This document shows, in pieces, positions 1-8,240 of a stretch of 64,000 bases of DNA. The stretch is from Streptomyces sp. Y2F8-2 (GTDB lineage Bacteria > Actinomycetota > Actinomycetes > Streptomycetales > Streptomycetaceae), in the NCBI RefSeq assembly GCF_014905555.1, contig NZ_BNGS01000001.1, positions 1,116,001 to 1,180,000 of the forward strand, in the 5' to 3' direction. The position numbers were made by a program, and so were the translations under genes. Numbering within the stretch: the first letter of the stretch is position 1; every line of letters starts with the position of its first letter. The notes under the pieces are model-generated. The model was given only the letters and a program-made list of their open reading frames with translations, searched no databases and was not told where the DNA came from.

Positions 1-164
1 GCCCACAGCAGGCCCTCGGCCCAGAGGTCGGCCGCGTACGGGAAGGTGCCCTCGGTCTTGGCGCGGGCGTCGGCGGACGGCAGGGAGGCTCCGATGCCGT
101 GCGGCAGCGGTTCGGGGGCGGGTGCGGCCGCCGGGGTGGTCGCGGTGGCGGCTTCGTTGCTCAC
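1..164 (-). CDS. Xanthine dehydrogenase-family molybdopterin-binding subunit (partial, N-terminus only)
   Basis: Only about 55 N-terminal residues lie in the window. After an Ala/Pro-rich leader they read GASLPSADARAKTEGTFPYA, the usual opening of large molybdenum-cofactor subunits of the xanthine dehydrogenase/CO dehydrogenase superfamily (R/ADAxxKxxGxxxYAxD). The GTG start at 162-164 overlaps the TGA of the upstream iron-sulfur gene (GTGA), so the two are translationally coupled. With the FAD and 2Fe-2S genes upstream it completes a three-subunit cytoplasmic molybdenum hydroxylase that would oxidise a purine or another N-heterocycle. The substrate cannot be told because the catalytic domain lies outside the window. 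Confidence 0.85.
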   Translation of the reverse strand, partial: MSNEAATATTPAAAPAPEPLPHGIGASLPSADARAKTEGTFPYAADLWAEGLLW

Positions 165-1657
165 GCCTGGCCTCCGTCCTGGCCGTACGGGTGGTCGTTC
201 GGGGTCACGTTGCCGAACGCGTCGAGGTGGACGCCGCCCTCTCCGGGGCCCGCCTGGTGCGGGATGCGCGGTTCGTCGCCGTCCGCTGCCGGATCGGCCT
301 CGGCGCGGTGCGCCTCCCGCTCGGCGACGACCTCCTGGACGGCCTGGAGGACGCCCCGGTAGCCGGAGCAGCGGCACAGGTTGCCGCACAGCGCCTGGCG
401 GGCCTCGAGGTCGGTCGGCGCCGGGTTGCCCTCCAGCAGGTCGTGCACGGTCATCGCCATGCCGGGCACGCAGAAGCCGCACTGCACGGCGCCGCACCGG
501 GCGAGCGCCCGCTGCACGTCGGAGGGCTGTCCGTCGACGGCGAGTCCCTCGACGGTACGGACCTCACTGCCCGCGGCGGTGACGGCGGGCACCAGGCAGG
601 AGGCGACGAGCCGTCCGTCGACCTGCACGTTGCACGCGCCGCACTCGCCCTGCGAGCAGCCGTCCTTCGCGCCGGCGAGGCCGAGCCGCTCGCGCAGCAC
701 GTACAGCAGCGACTCGCCGATCCAGGCGTCGGTGACGGGCCGGTCGGCGCCGTTCACCCGCAGGACGTACGAGGCCAGGGGGTGCTCGTCGTGCGGGGCG
801 GCGGGCTCGGCGGCCCGATCCGGGCGCGGGTCCTGGGCGTCGGCGGTCCCGGGGGCCGGGTCGGGCTCGGGGTGCCGGCCGGCTTCGGGAGCGGGTGCCT
901 CCTCGACGCCCGAGGTGCCGTCGGAGGTGTCGTCGGCGGCGTCAGAAGTGCCGTCGGCGGCATCGGCGGGCTCGGACGGCTCCTGGGCTACCTCTGGGGC
1001 CTCGGCAGCACCCTCGGCCCTGGAGTCCTCGTACGCCTCGTAGGCCTCGTACGGCCCGTCGGACGGCTCCCCAGGGGCCTCCTCGGGCGTCTGCGCGGCG
1101 GTCTCCTGCCCGTGCCACGACGGTACGGGCGCCTCCGTCGCCCAGGGCGCGGGCGCGCCGCCCGGCAGGGTCGCGGGCGGGGTGCCGCCCCACTGCTCGA
1201 CGAGCGAGGACGTGGTGAACTCCCCCGACTCGTCCGGGAGATCGCCGCCCGCGACCGGGATCGACCACTGCCCGGTGACGTCGTGCCCGGGCGCGGGCTC
1301 CCGCGCGGCCTGGGCCTCCTCGAAGCTCCACTGCCCGGTCGCGCCGGGGTTGTACGTGAACCGGTCCCCCGTACCGTCCTGCGTGGCGCCCGGCCAGTGG
1401 GCGTCCTCGGCGGGCGCACCCCAGTTCCCGCCGTGCTCCTCGGCGCCCGTGCCCTCCTGCGGGGTGAAGGTCGGCGGCACATAGCCGTGGCCCGGCGCGG
1501 CCAGCGGGCTGTCGGAGGCGAGGAGGGCGTCGATCCCACCCTCCGGGAGCTGGACGAAGGCGGTGGCGCCGTCGTCGTAGTCCCCTTGCGGCAGCCGCTC
1601 CCAGGAGCCGTTGGTGCCCTGCCGGCGGGCTTCCTCCGGGTGCTGGTCGTCCGTCAC
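161..1657 (-). CDS. 2Fe-2S subunit of a molybdenum hydroxylase with a long acidic N-terminal extension
   Basis: The C-terminal ~200 of 498 residues form a standard small subunit. A plant-type ferredoxin cluster motif (GCSQGECGAC plus a later Cys in VASCLVP) is followed by the second cluster domain (CGAVQCGFCVPGM and CGNLCRCSGY). It passes electrons from the Mo site to the FAD subunit. Family members are usually about 160-200 residues. Here some 290 residues rich in Glu, Asp, Pro, Ala and Thr precede the domain, with low-complexity runs such as YEAYEAYED and DTSDGTSG, and are probably disordered. The GTG start at 1655-1657 overlaps the stop of the FAD gene and follows GAGGGCACT-type sequence. 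A later start would remove the extension, but no better ribosome-binding site was seen. Confidence 0.88.
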   Translation of the reverse strand: MTDDQHPEEARRQGTNGSWERLPQGDYDDGATAFVQLPEGGIDALLASDSPLAAPGHGYVPPTFTPQEGTGAEEHGGNWGAPAEDAHWPGATQDGTGDRFTYNPGATGQWSFEEAQAAREPAPGHDVTGQWSIPVAGGDLPDESGEFTTSSLVEQWGGTPPATLPGGAPAPWATEAPVPSWHGQETAAQTPEEAPGEPSDGPYEAYEAYEDSRAEGAAEAPEVAQEPSEPADAADGTSDAADDTSDGTSGVEEAPAPEAGRHPEPDPAPGTADAQDPRPDRAAEPAAPHDEHPLASYVLRVNGADRPVTDAWIGESLLYVLRERLGLAGAKDGCSQGECGACNVQVDGRLVASCLVPAVTAAGSEVRTVEGLAVDGQPSDVQRALARCGAVQCGFCVPGMAMTVHDLLEGNPAPTDLEARQALCGNLCRCSGYRGVLQAVQEVVAEREAHRAEADPAADGDEPRIPHQAGPGEGGVHLDAFGNVTPNDHPYGQDGGQA

Positions 1658-2547
1658 GACAGTGCCCTCCCCAGTGCTCGTCGGGCCAGCGCGGCGACCG
1701 TGCGCCGCAGGTGCAGTACGGCGGGCGGAAGCTGCTGCACGGTGCCGTCCTCCGCGGGCGCCGGATCGGGGATGCAGGCCGCGGCGACGTACTCCCCGAA
1801 GGCGTTCAGGGCCTCCGGGACGATCGCGCGGTTGTTGTCCCAGTCGATGAGCTGCGCGACCCACTGCTCGGCCTCCAGCGGGCGCAGCGGCATCGGCGCT
1901 ATGGCACCGACGGCGCAGCGCACCCCGCGCCGGGCCGGGTCCAGCACCAGCGCCACCGACGCCATCGCCCGCCCGGGTCCGGTGCGGCCGGTCGCCTTCA
2001 GGAAGACCTGGGGGGCGTGCAGCAGCGGCACGCGCACGTAGCCGATGAGTTCACCGGCGCGCAGCATCTCCACGCCCGCCAGCAGGTGCGAGACCGGGAT
2101 CTCCCGGCGTGCCCCGCCCGGGCCGGCGATGATCAGCGTGGCCTCCAGGGCGGCGAGCACCGGAAGCGCGTCCCCGGTGGGGGCCGCCGACGCGATGTTG
2201 CCGCCGAGGGTGCCGGCGTTGCGGATGTGCGGCGGGCCTGCCGCGCGCGCCGCCGCCGCGAGGGCGGGGATGAGCGCCGCGAAGTCGGGGCGCCCCATGC
2301 GCGCGTGGGTGAGGCCGGCGCCGAGCAGCGCGTGGCCGTCCAGGTACTGCCAGCCGCGGATCTCGCTGATGCGGCCGAGGCCGACCAGTGCGGCGGGCCG
2401 CAGCTGCCCCGAGTTCACGGCAGCCATGAGGTCGGTACCGCCCGCCACGGGGACGGCGGCCGGATGGGCGGCGAGGGCCGCCACGGCCTCGTCCAGCGAG
2501 GCGGGCAGCGTCACGGCCTGCGCCGCCTGCGGTGCCTGCGTGGTCAA
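1654..2547 (-). CDS. FAD-binding subunit of a molybdenum hydroxylase (CoxM/XdhB-like)
   Basis: The 297-residue protein resembles medium FAD subunits of the CO dehydrogenase/xanthine dehydrogenase family. The FAD pyrophosphate-binding signatures are PVAGGTDLMAAVNSG near residue 35 and AGTLGGNIASAAPTGD near residue 115. The C-terminal half fits the CO dehydrogenase flavoprotein C-terminal domain. It receives electrons from the 2Fe-2S subunit and passes them to the final acceptor. The TTG start at 2545-2547 was chosen because GAAGGGGCAG lies just upstream; ATG codons farther upstream encode sequence unlike the family. It is first in an operon that continues leftward with overlapping stop/start codons. 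Confidence 0.85.
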   Translation of the reverse strand: MTTQAPQAAQAVTLPASLDEAVAALAAHPAAVPVAGGTDLMAAVNSGQLRPAALVGLGRISEIRGWQYLDGHALLGAGLTHARMGRPDFAALIPALAAAARAAGPPHIRNAGTLGGNIASAAPTGDALPVLAALEATLIIAGPGGARREIPVSHLLAGVEMLRAGELIGYVRVPLLHAPQVFLKATGRTGPGRAMASVALVLDPARRGVRCAVGAIAPMPLRPLEAEQWVAQLIDWDNNRAIVPEALNAFGEYVAAACIPDPAPAEDGTVQQLPPAVLHLRRTVAALARRALGRALS

Positions 2548-2825
2548 ACCGGCTGCCCCTTCCCGCTGCCCCCTGGTCCCACCTGTGTTGCCGTACGGTA
2601 CGTGCTGACAGGGCGGACGTGGCAACTCTGGCACATCTTTCACGGCCTCCGACGCGGGGGTCCGCTAGGAGGCATTCACCCCTCCGACCAGGGAGATGGA
2701 CCGTTTTGCCACGACATCCCCGATGGGGGTGCATTGCGGCTCTTCGACGCTCCTTGCACTGCTTTTCCCATGCAGGGGTGCGTTTCCAGCCGACCCGGCG
2801 CCTCGCCTGCCCTCTGTCCGCCACC

Positions 2826-4502
2826 TCACACGTTCGGGGGCGCACCCTCGATCGGGCGTCCGAGCACCCCGGGGCGCCGCTGCCACGGCAGCGGGCCCGT
2901 GGGCGGCCGGTAGGCGACCCCCAGGGCCTCCAGGCGGCGGTAGTGGGCGGCCATGCGCCGCTCGAAGTCCGAGAAGTCGCGCTCGGCCGGGACGGGAAGG
3001 GCGCTCCAGGCGACCTCGGCGAATGCCGCGAGCCGGGGAAACACCTGATAGTCGACGCGCCCCTGATCCTCCGTCACCTCGGTCCAGATGTTGGCCTGGG
3101 TGCCCAGAACGTGCCGCGCCTCCTCCGGCGTCAGCTGCGGTGGAACGGGCTCGAACCGGTAGACGTCCTCCAGGGTGCGCACGTACCCGATGGGCACCGG
3201 CTCGTCGGCGCCGCCGTCCTGACGGTGGTCCAGATACACCTGCTGCTCCGGGCACATGACGACGTCGTGGCCGGCGCGCGCCGCCGTGATCCCGCCGGCG
3301 TACCCGCGCCATGATGAGACGGTCGCACCGTCCGCGAGGCCGCCCTCGAGGATCTCGTCCCAGCCGACGAGCCGGCGTCCGCGTGCGGTGAGCCAGGTGT
3401 CGAAGTGGCGCACGAACCACGCCTGGAGCTCGTCCTCGTCCGCGAGTCCCAGCTCCTTGATGCGCGCCTGCGCGGCCGGCGAGCGCCGCCACTGGTCCTT
3501 GGGGCACTCGTCGCCGCCGATGTGGACGAAGGGTGACGGGAAGAGTTCCAGGACCTCCTCGAACACCCCCTCGTAGAACCGCAGGGTGGTGTCGGTGGGG
3601 GCTAGTACGTTGGGGTTGATGCCCCAGTCGTCCCAGACCGTGAGGGAGGTCGTGTCGATGACGTCGGAGTTGCCCAGTTCCGGGTACGCGGCGATGGCCG
3701 CCTGGCTGTGCCCGGGGACGTCGACCTCGGGGACGACGGTGATATGCCGCTCGGCCGCGTACGCGACGATCTCGCGGATGTCGTCCTGCGTGTAGAAACC
3801 GCCGTGCGGCTTCTCCTCCCACAGCGGCGAGGCCCGGTGGCCGAATCTGGTGCGCGCCCGCCAGGCACCGACCTCGGTGAGCCTCGGGTAGCGCTTGATC
3901 TCCAGCCGCCAGCCCTGGTCGTCGGTGAGGTGGAGGTGGAGGACGTTGAGCTTGTGGGCGGCCATCAGGTCCAGGTAGCGCAGGACGCCGTCCTTGGGCA
4001 TGAAGTGCCGGGCCACGTCGAGCAGGAGGCCGCGCCAGCGGAAGCGGGGGGCGTCCTGGACCGTCACCGCGGGCACCTCCCACTGACGTCTCCCGGTCAC
4101 CGGGGCGCGGCGGAAGGCCTCCGGCCCGAGCAGCTGGCGGAAGGTCTGGGCGCCCCAGAACAGGCCGGCCTCGCTCGCGCCGTCGATGACGACGTCATGG
4201 CCGTCGGCGGTGAGGCGGTACGCCTCGGGGCTGCCCAGCTCCTCCCCGAGCCCGGGGACGAGGCGCAGCAGGACCCGGTTGCCGTGGTCGCCGGCCGGCG
4301 GCAGTGGAAGCCCGGTCGCGGCGCCGACGGCCGCCCGCAGCCACCGCGCGACGCGCTCGGCGCCGGGCCCCGTCGTCTCGATCCGGGTGTCCTCGTCGAC
4401 GATGCATCCCGTGCCGCCGCCGATCGAGGGGGACATGCGGGTGGGGGCGGGGACCAGGTGCACGTCGAGCCCCGGGGGGAAGGAGTACGCAGACTCAGGC
4501 AT
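2826..4502 (-). CDS. Beta-N-acetylhexosaminidase, glycoside hydrolase family 20
   Basis: This 558-residue enzyme releases terminal beta-linked N-acetylhexosamine from chitin or cell-wall fragments. The catalytic Asp-Glu pair is in HIGGDECPKDQW (about residues 331-332). An N-terminal GH20b-like domain (about 1-140) precedes the barrel opening RFRWRGLLLDVARHFMPKDG. Conserved barrel motifs include HLHLTDDQGWRLEI and PEVDVPGHSQAAI. No signal peptide is seen, so it is probably cytoplasmic and acts on imported chito-oligosaccharides or recycled wall sugars. The start at 4500-4502 (MPESAYSF) fits the family; an upstream in-frame start adds only unrelated residues. It is probably monocistronic. From memory, S. 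coelicolor has a cytoplasmic homologue at this position (SCO2943). Confidence 0.92.
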   Translation of the reverse strand: MPESAYSFPPGLDVHLVPAPTRMSPSIGGGTGCIVDEDTRIETTGPGAERVARWLRAAVGAATGLPLPPAGDHGNRVLLRLVPGLGEELGSPEAYRLTADGHDVVIDGASEAGLFWGAQTFRQLLGPEAFRRAPVTGRRQWEVPAVTVQDAPRFRWRGLLLDVARHFMPKDGVLRYLDLMAAHKLNVLHLHLTDDQGWRLEIKRYPRLTEVGAWRARTRFGHRASPLWEEKPHGGFYTQDDIREIVAYAAERHITVVPEVDVPGHSQAAIAAYPELGNSDVIDTTSLTVWDDWGINPNVLAPTDTTLRFYEGVFEEVLELFPSPFVHIGGDECPKDQWRRSPAAQARIKELGLADEDELQAWFVRHFDTWLTARGRRLVGWDEILEGGLADGATVSSWRGYAGGITAARAGHDVVMCPEQQVYLDHRQDGGADEPVPIGYVRTLEDVYRFEPVPPQLTPEEARHVLGTQANIWTEVTEDQGRVDYQVFPRLAAFAEVAWSALPVPAERDFSDFERRMAAHYRRLEALGVAYRPPTGPLPWQRRPGVLGRPIEGAPPNV

Positions 4503-4658
4503 GCCGCCAGTCTTCACCGCCCGGCCCGGTCCCGAGGGTGGATTCACCGCACTTCGGAGACGCACTCCCGATCCGCCGGCAGCGGGCACAAAGGCTCCCG
4601 GGACGCTTCGGACACGCGTCCCGGGAACCCAGCGGTCGTCACGCAGCCGAGCGGTCGG

Positions 4659-4940
4659 CTACTTGTCGCCGCCCTTGCCCTCGTCGCCGCCGCTGCCCAT
4701 GGAGTCGTAGATCTCCTTGCACATCGGGCAGACGGGGTACTTCTTCGGGTCGCGTCCCGGGACCCACACCTTCCCGCACAGCGCCACGACGGGAGTGCCG
4801 TCCAGGGCGCTCGCCATGATCTTGTCCTTCTGGACGTAGTGGGCGAAGCGCTCGTGGTCGCCGTCGCCGTGCGACACCTGCGGCGTCGGCTCTACGAGGG
4901 TCCCCGTACCGGTGCCGCGCTCGGGCTCAAGAGTGCTCAT
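4659..4940 (-). CDS. DUF3039 domain-containing small protein
   Basis: A 93-residue soluble protein of the actinobacterial DUF3039 family. The core reads HYVQKDKIMASALDGTPVVA followed by ALCGKVWVPGRDPKKYPVCP and MCKEIYDSM. Three cysteines (one in ALCGKVW, two in PVCPMCKE) form a likely metal-binding arrangement. The C-terminus is Gly/Asp/Lys-rich. The function of the family is unknown. The gene lies 29 bp downstream of yqgE on the same strand and may be co-transcribed with it. The ATG at 4938-4940 is the start because family similarity begins just after it, and the frame upstream runs antiphase through yqgE. Confidence 0.85.
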   Translation of the reverse strand: MSTLEPERGTGTGTLVEPTPQVSHGDGDHERFAHYVQKDKIMASALDGTPVVALCGKVWVPGRDPKKYPVCPMCKEIYDSMGSGGDEGKGGDK

Positions 4941-4969
4941 AGGGCCAAGCGTACTGAAGCCCGCACGTA

Positions 4970-5551
4970 TCAGTTGAGCGTAGGGTCGTCCGGGTACGTC
5001 GCCACCATCGCCAGCTCGCTGCGCTGGCGTCGCAGCACGTCGCGCCAGAGTTTTTCCGGGGCCGGGGACGAGACGTCGCCGGGTTCCGACTCGACGACGT
5101 ACCACGCCCCGTCGACCAGCTCGTCCTCCAGCTGGCCCGGCCCCCAGCCGGCGTATCCGGCGAAGATGCGCAGGGAGCCGAGCGCCTTGGCGAGCAGTTC
5201 CGGAGGGGCCTCCAGGTCGACCAGGCCGATCGCGCCGTGCACCCGCCGCCAGCCGAGCGGGGCGTGTTCCGGGGACGCGCCGCCGGGGATCACCGCGACA
5301 CCGAGCGCCGAGTCCAGCGACACGGGTCCGCCCTGGAAGACGACACCGGGCTCGCCCGCGAGGTCCGCCCAGCCCTCCAGGATGTCGCCCACGTCGACGG
5401 GCGTGGGGCGGTTGAGGACCACGCCGAGCGAGCCCTCCTCGTCGTGGTCGAGGAGCAGCACCACAGCGCGGTCGAAGTTCGGGTCCGCCAGGGCGGGGGT
5501 GGCCACGAGCAGCCGCCCTGTGAGCGAGGACACCTCGGTCATGGCAGACAT
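4970..5551 (-). CDS. YqgE/AlgH family protein (DUF179)
   Basis: A 193-residue protein with the characteristic family opening LTGRLLVATPALADPNFDRA, then LLLDHDEEGSLGVVLNRPT and, near the C-terminus, RIFAGYAGWGPGQLEDE. Members are widespread single-domain cytoplasmic proteins of uncertain biochemical role. AlgH was first named as an alginate regulator in Pseudomonas. The gene diverges from murA across about 240 bp. Two ATGs compete: 5549-5551 (MSAMTEVSS) and 5540-5542 (MTEVSS). The upstream one has a GGGAT sequence a few bases before it and was chosen with modest confidence. Confidence 0.9.
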   Translation of the reverse strand: MSAMTEVSSLTGRLLVATPALADPNFDRAVVLLLDHDEEGSLGVVLNRPTPVDVGDILEGWADLAGEPGVVFQGGPVSLDSALGVAVIPGGASPEHAPLGWRRVHGAIGLVDLEAPPELLAKALGSLRIFAGYAGWGPGQLEDELVDGAWYVVESEPGDVSSPAPEKLWRDVLRRQRSELAMVATYPDDPTLN

Positions 5552-5794
5552 GATCCCGCATCTTGCCTTCGGATGGGGAGGCAACGGGTGTACGTGGGTG
5601 AATGCAGCTCAGGGCTCATGGGGGCGCTGCGGGCGCACGTACGCCCCGGTAACCCCTCGCGTCCGCCTCCGCACCGTTCGTGTTGTGGCAAAGCTATGAC
5701 CTTCGTTGGGGCCACTTGGGCTTACTGAAGGGGGGTACGCGGCCATTACGCTTACGTCTTCGGCCCCTGCCCCACTCCACGGAACGCGAGATTC

Positions 5795-7135
5795 ATGACC
5801 GTCAACGACGATGTCCTCCTTGTCCACGGCGGCACCCCGCTCGAGGGCGAGATCCGTGTCCGCGGTGCGAAGAACCTCGTACCGAAGGCCATGGTCGCCG
5901 CCCTCCTGGGCAGTGCCCCGAGCAGACTCCGCAACGTGCCCGACATCCGCGACGTGCGCGTCGTCCGGGGGCTGCTGCAGCTGCACGGCGTGACGGTGCG
6001 TCCGGGCGAGGAGCCGGGTGAGCTGGTGCTCGACCCGACGCACGTCGAGAGCGCGAACGTCGCGGACATCGATGCCCACGCGGGCTCGTCGCGCATCCCG
6101 ATCCTGTTCTGCGGTCCGCTGCTGCACCGGCTGGGCCACGCGTTCATCCCGGGTCTCGGCGGCTGCGACATCGGCGGCCGGCCGATCGACTTCCACTTCG
6201 ACGTGCTGCGGCAGTTCGGCGCGGTCATCGAGAAGCGGGCGGACGGCCAGTACCTGGAGGCGCCCAAGGGGCTGCGCGGCACGAAGATCCGGCTGCCGTA
6301 CCCGTCCGTCGGCGCGACGGAGCAGGTGCTGCTGACGGCGGTGCTCGCCGAGGGTGTCACCGAGCTGTCCAACGCGGCGGTGGAGCCGGAGATCGAGGAC
6401 CTGATCTGCGTGCTGCAGAAAATGGGCGCGATCATCGCGATGGACACCGACCGCACGATCCGCATCACCGGCGTGGAGAAGCTCGGCGGCTACACCCACC
6501 GCGCCCTCCCGGACCGGCTGGAGGCCGCGTCCTGGGCGTCGGCGGCGCTGGCGACCAACGGCAACATCTACGTCCGTGGCGCGCAGCAGCGGTCGATGAT
6601 GACGTTCCTGAACACCTACCGCAAGGTGGGCGGCGCGTTCGAGATCGACGACGAGGGCATCCGGTTCTGGCACCCGGGCGGGCAGCTGAAGTCGATCGCG
6701 CTGGAGACGGACGTGCACCCCGGCTTCCAGACGGACTGGCAGCAGCCGCTGGTCGTGGCCCTGACCCAGGCGACGGGCCTGTCGATCATCCACGAGACGG
6801 TGTACGAGTCCCGCCTCGGCTTCACCTCCGCGCTGAACCAGATGGGCGCGCACATCCAGCTCTACCGCGAGTGCCTCGGCGGCTCCGACTGCCGCTTCGG
6901 GCAGCGCAATTTCCTGCATTCCGCGGTGGTTTCGGGCCCGACGAAGCTGCAGGGCGCGGACCTGGTCATCCCCGACCTGCGCGGCGGTTTCTCCTACCTG
7001 ATCGCGGCCCTGGCGGCCGAGGGCACGTCCCGCGTCCACGGCATCGACCTGATCAACCGCGGCTACGAGAACTTCATGGAGAAGCTGATGGAGCTGGGCG
7101 CGAAGGTCGAACTGCCCGGCAACGCACTCGGCTGA
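5795..7135 (+). CDS. murA: UDP-N-acetylglucosamine 1-carboxyvinyltransferase (MurA)
   Basis: A 446-residue enzyme that transfers enolpyruvate from PEP to UDP-GlcNAc, the first committed step of peptidoglycan synthesis in the cytoplasm. The Lys-Asn pair is in RGAKNLVPKAM near residue 27. The catalytic cysteine is in LGGCDIGGRPIDFH (Cys124, equivalent to E. coli Cys115), so the enzyme should be fosfomycin-sensitive, unlike mycobacterial Asp variants. The inside-out alpha/beta barrel repeats are intact, and the end RGYENFMEKLMELG is normal for streptomycetes. The last 60 bp, stop codon included, are repeated exactly about 50 bp downstream (see the repeat entry). A strong terminator follows the second copy. 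Confidence 0.97.
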   Translation: MTVNDDVLLVHGGTPLEGEIRVRGAKNLVPKAMVAALLGSAPSRLRNVPDIRDVRVVRGLLQLHGVTVRPGEEPGELVLDPTHVESANVADIDAHAGSSRIPILFCGPLLHRLGHAFIPGLGGCDIGGRPIDFHFDVLRQFGAVIEKRADGQYLEAPKGLRGTKIRLPYPSVGATEQVLLTAVLAEGVTELSNAAVEPEIEDLICVLQKMGAIIAMDTDRTIRITGVEKLGGYTHRALPDRLEAASWASAALATNGNIYVRGAQQRSMMTFLNTYRKVGGAFEIDDEGIRFWHPGGQLKSIALETDVHPGFQTDWQQPLVVALTQATGLSIIHETVYESRLGFTSALNQMGAHIQLYRECLGGSDCRFGQRNFLHSAVVSGPTKLQGADLVIPDLRGGFSYLIAALAAEGTSRVHGIDLINRGYENFMEKLMELGAKVELPGNALG

Positions 7136-7245
7136 GGTCCACCGACGGCTGGGGGTCCGGGGGTCGTCCCCCGGGCAGGCACAGCATGGAGAAGCTGATG
7201 GAGCTGGGCGCGAAGGTCGAACTGCCCGGCAACGCACTCGGCTGA
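7076..7245 (+). repeat. Tandem duplication of the murA 3' end (60-bp exact copies)
   Basis: Positions 7076-7135 (last 19 codons and stop of murA) recur without a mismatch at 7186-7245. The 50-bp spacer contains a small hairpin (7157-7163 pairing with 7168-7174). The repeat unit is 110 bp. The second copy starts with ATG and ends with TGA but has no convincing ribosome-binding site, so it is read as a duplicated tail and not a gene. Confidence 0.97.
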
Positions 7246-7270
7246 CCTCCCGCGGAGCGTCGCCCATGCG

Positions 7271-7308
7271 AAGGGGCGGTCACCCTGATCCGGGTGACCG
7301 CCCCTTTT
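7271..7308 (+). terminator. Intrinsic terminator after murA
   Basis: A 15-bp perfect stem (7271-7285 with 7292-7306), loop of about 6 nt, followed by TT. It lies after the duplicated murA tail and probably ends murA transcription. The hup gene converges from the right. Confidence 0.85.
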
Positions 7309-7318
7309 GGCCTTGCTG

Positions 7319-7557
7319 GGCCCGTACGCCGTCGCGAGGAGCTTGCCGGGCTCGTCACTCGCCGTCCCGTGGCGGTACGGCCTCGTCACGCCGTCCCTGC
7401 GACGGGCTCGGCCTCGTCACGCCGTCCTACGGCAGGTAGGGCCTCGTCACGCCGCCCTGCGGCGGTCGGGCTTCGTCGCACCGCCCTGTGGCGGTGCGGC
7501 GGCCTTGCTGCGCCGTCCGTGGCGTCACGGTGTCGTACGCCGTCCCGTGGCGCACGA
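7319..7557. repeat. Degenerate ~30-bp tandem repeat between murA and hup
   Basis: About eight imperfect units begin near 7319, 7349, 7379, 7410, 7440, 7469, 7501 and 7529. The shared core is GGCCTCGTCACGCCGTCC followed by a short self-complementary piece such as CGCCGCCCTGCGGCGG. One unit contains a perfect 8-bp stem (7478-7485 with 7490-7497). There are no unrelated spacers between units, so this is not CRISPR. It fills the whole gap between two convergent genes. Confidence 0.85.
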
Positions 7558-7566
7558 ACGGCAAGA

Positions 7567-7848
7567 TCACTTGCCCTTGGCGGCTTCCTTGAGCTTGGAG
7601 CCCGCGGAGACCTTCACGCTGTAGCCGGCCGGGATCTGGATGGGGTCGCCGGTCTGCGGGTTGCGCGCGGTGCGAGCGGCACGGTGGGTGCGCTCGAAGG
7701 TGAGGAAGCCAGGGATGGTGACCTTCTCGTCGCCCTTGGCGACGACCTCGCCGACGGTCTCGGCGAACGCGGCCAGCACGGCGTCGGCGTCCTTGCGGGT
7801 CACCTCGGCGCGGTCGGCCAGCGCGGCCACCAGCTCACTGCGGTTCAT
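7567..7848 (-). CDS. hupA: HU-family DNA-binding protein
   Basis: A 93-residue histone-like protein that binds and bends DNA in the nucleoid as a dimer. It has the full HU fold: N-terminal MNRSELVAALADRAEVTRKD helices, the VTIPGFLTFERTHRAARTAR beta-arm, and the minor-groove Pro in RNPQTGDPIQIPA. It is the short, vegetative type, without the Lys/Ala-rich tail of the HupS class. The ATG at 7846-7848 is preceded by GGGAGTAACAAC. It is probably monocistronic, facing murA across the repeat array. From memory, S. coelicolor has its hupA gene at the equivalent place. Confidence 0.95.
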   Translation of the reverse strand: MNRSELVAALADRAEVTRKDADAVLAAFAETVGEVVAKGDEKVTIPGFLTFERTHRAARTARNPQTGDPIQIPAGYSVKVSAGSKLKEAAKGK

Positions 7849-8240
7849 GTTGTTACTCCCGTGTTCTTCTTGCCGTTGAGGCGTGCCACGCGGCGGAGCC
7901 GCATGTTGGGCACGGCGAAGCCGATGCTGCCAGGGTCCTCGGTGAGTCCCCGGACCCGGGTCCGTCGTCAGACCCTCGCGCCCGAAGACGCATCCTGCCC
8001 CCACCTGCGGCGGGAAAGCCAATCCGGCACCCGTAGGAGTCGTGAGAACACCCTTGGGAGTCACACGAAGGGCGCCACCGCCATGCGGCGGTGACGTTTC
8101 GCCCTCTTTCCGCGACAGATCGCAGGTTCTGGGGGGTCCGAGCCCGGCCGCCACCATAGAGGTCGGCCGGGCACCCGGGGTTCCGCGACGCGCCGGTCGG
8201 CCGCCACCGTGGCGATGGTCACAGCAGCGGCACGGAATCC
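7849..8240. other. Intergenic region between hup and malic enzyme
   Basis: This region of 392 bp is upstream of hup and downstream of the malic enzyme gene, both leftward. An inverted repeat (8142-8150 with 8164-8172, 9-bp stem, 13-nt loop) may be the malic enzyme terminator. The hup promoter should lie here, but no -10/-35 pair could be assigned with confidence. No coding frame looked real. Confidence 0.5.

Noticed and set aside
7186..7245. 19-codon gene in the duplicated murA tail
   Set aside because: It lacks a convincing ribosome-binding site and is an exact copy of the murA C-terminus, so duplication explains it.
7319..7557. CRISPR-like array
   Set aside because: The units are contiguous and degenerate, with no unique spacers and no cas genes nearby.
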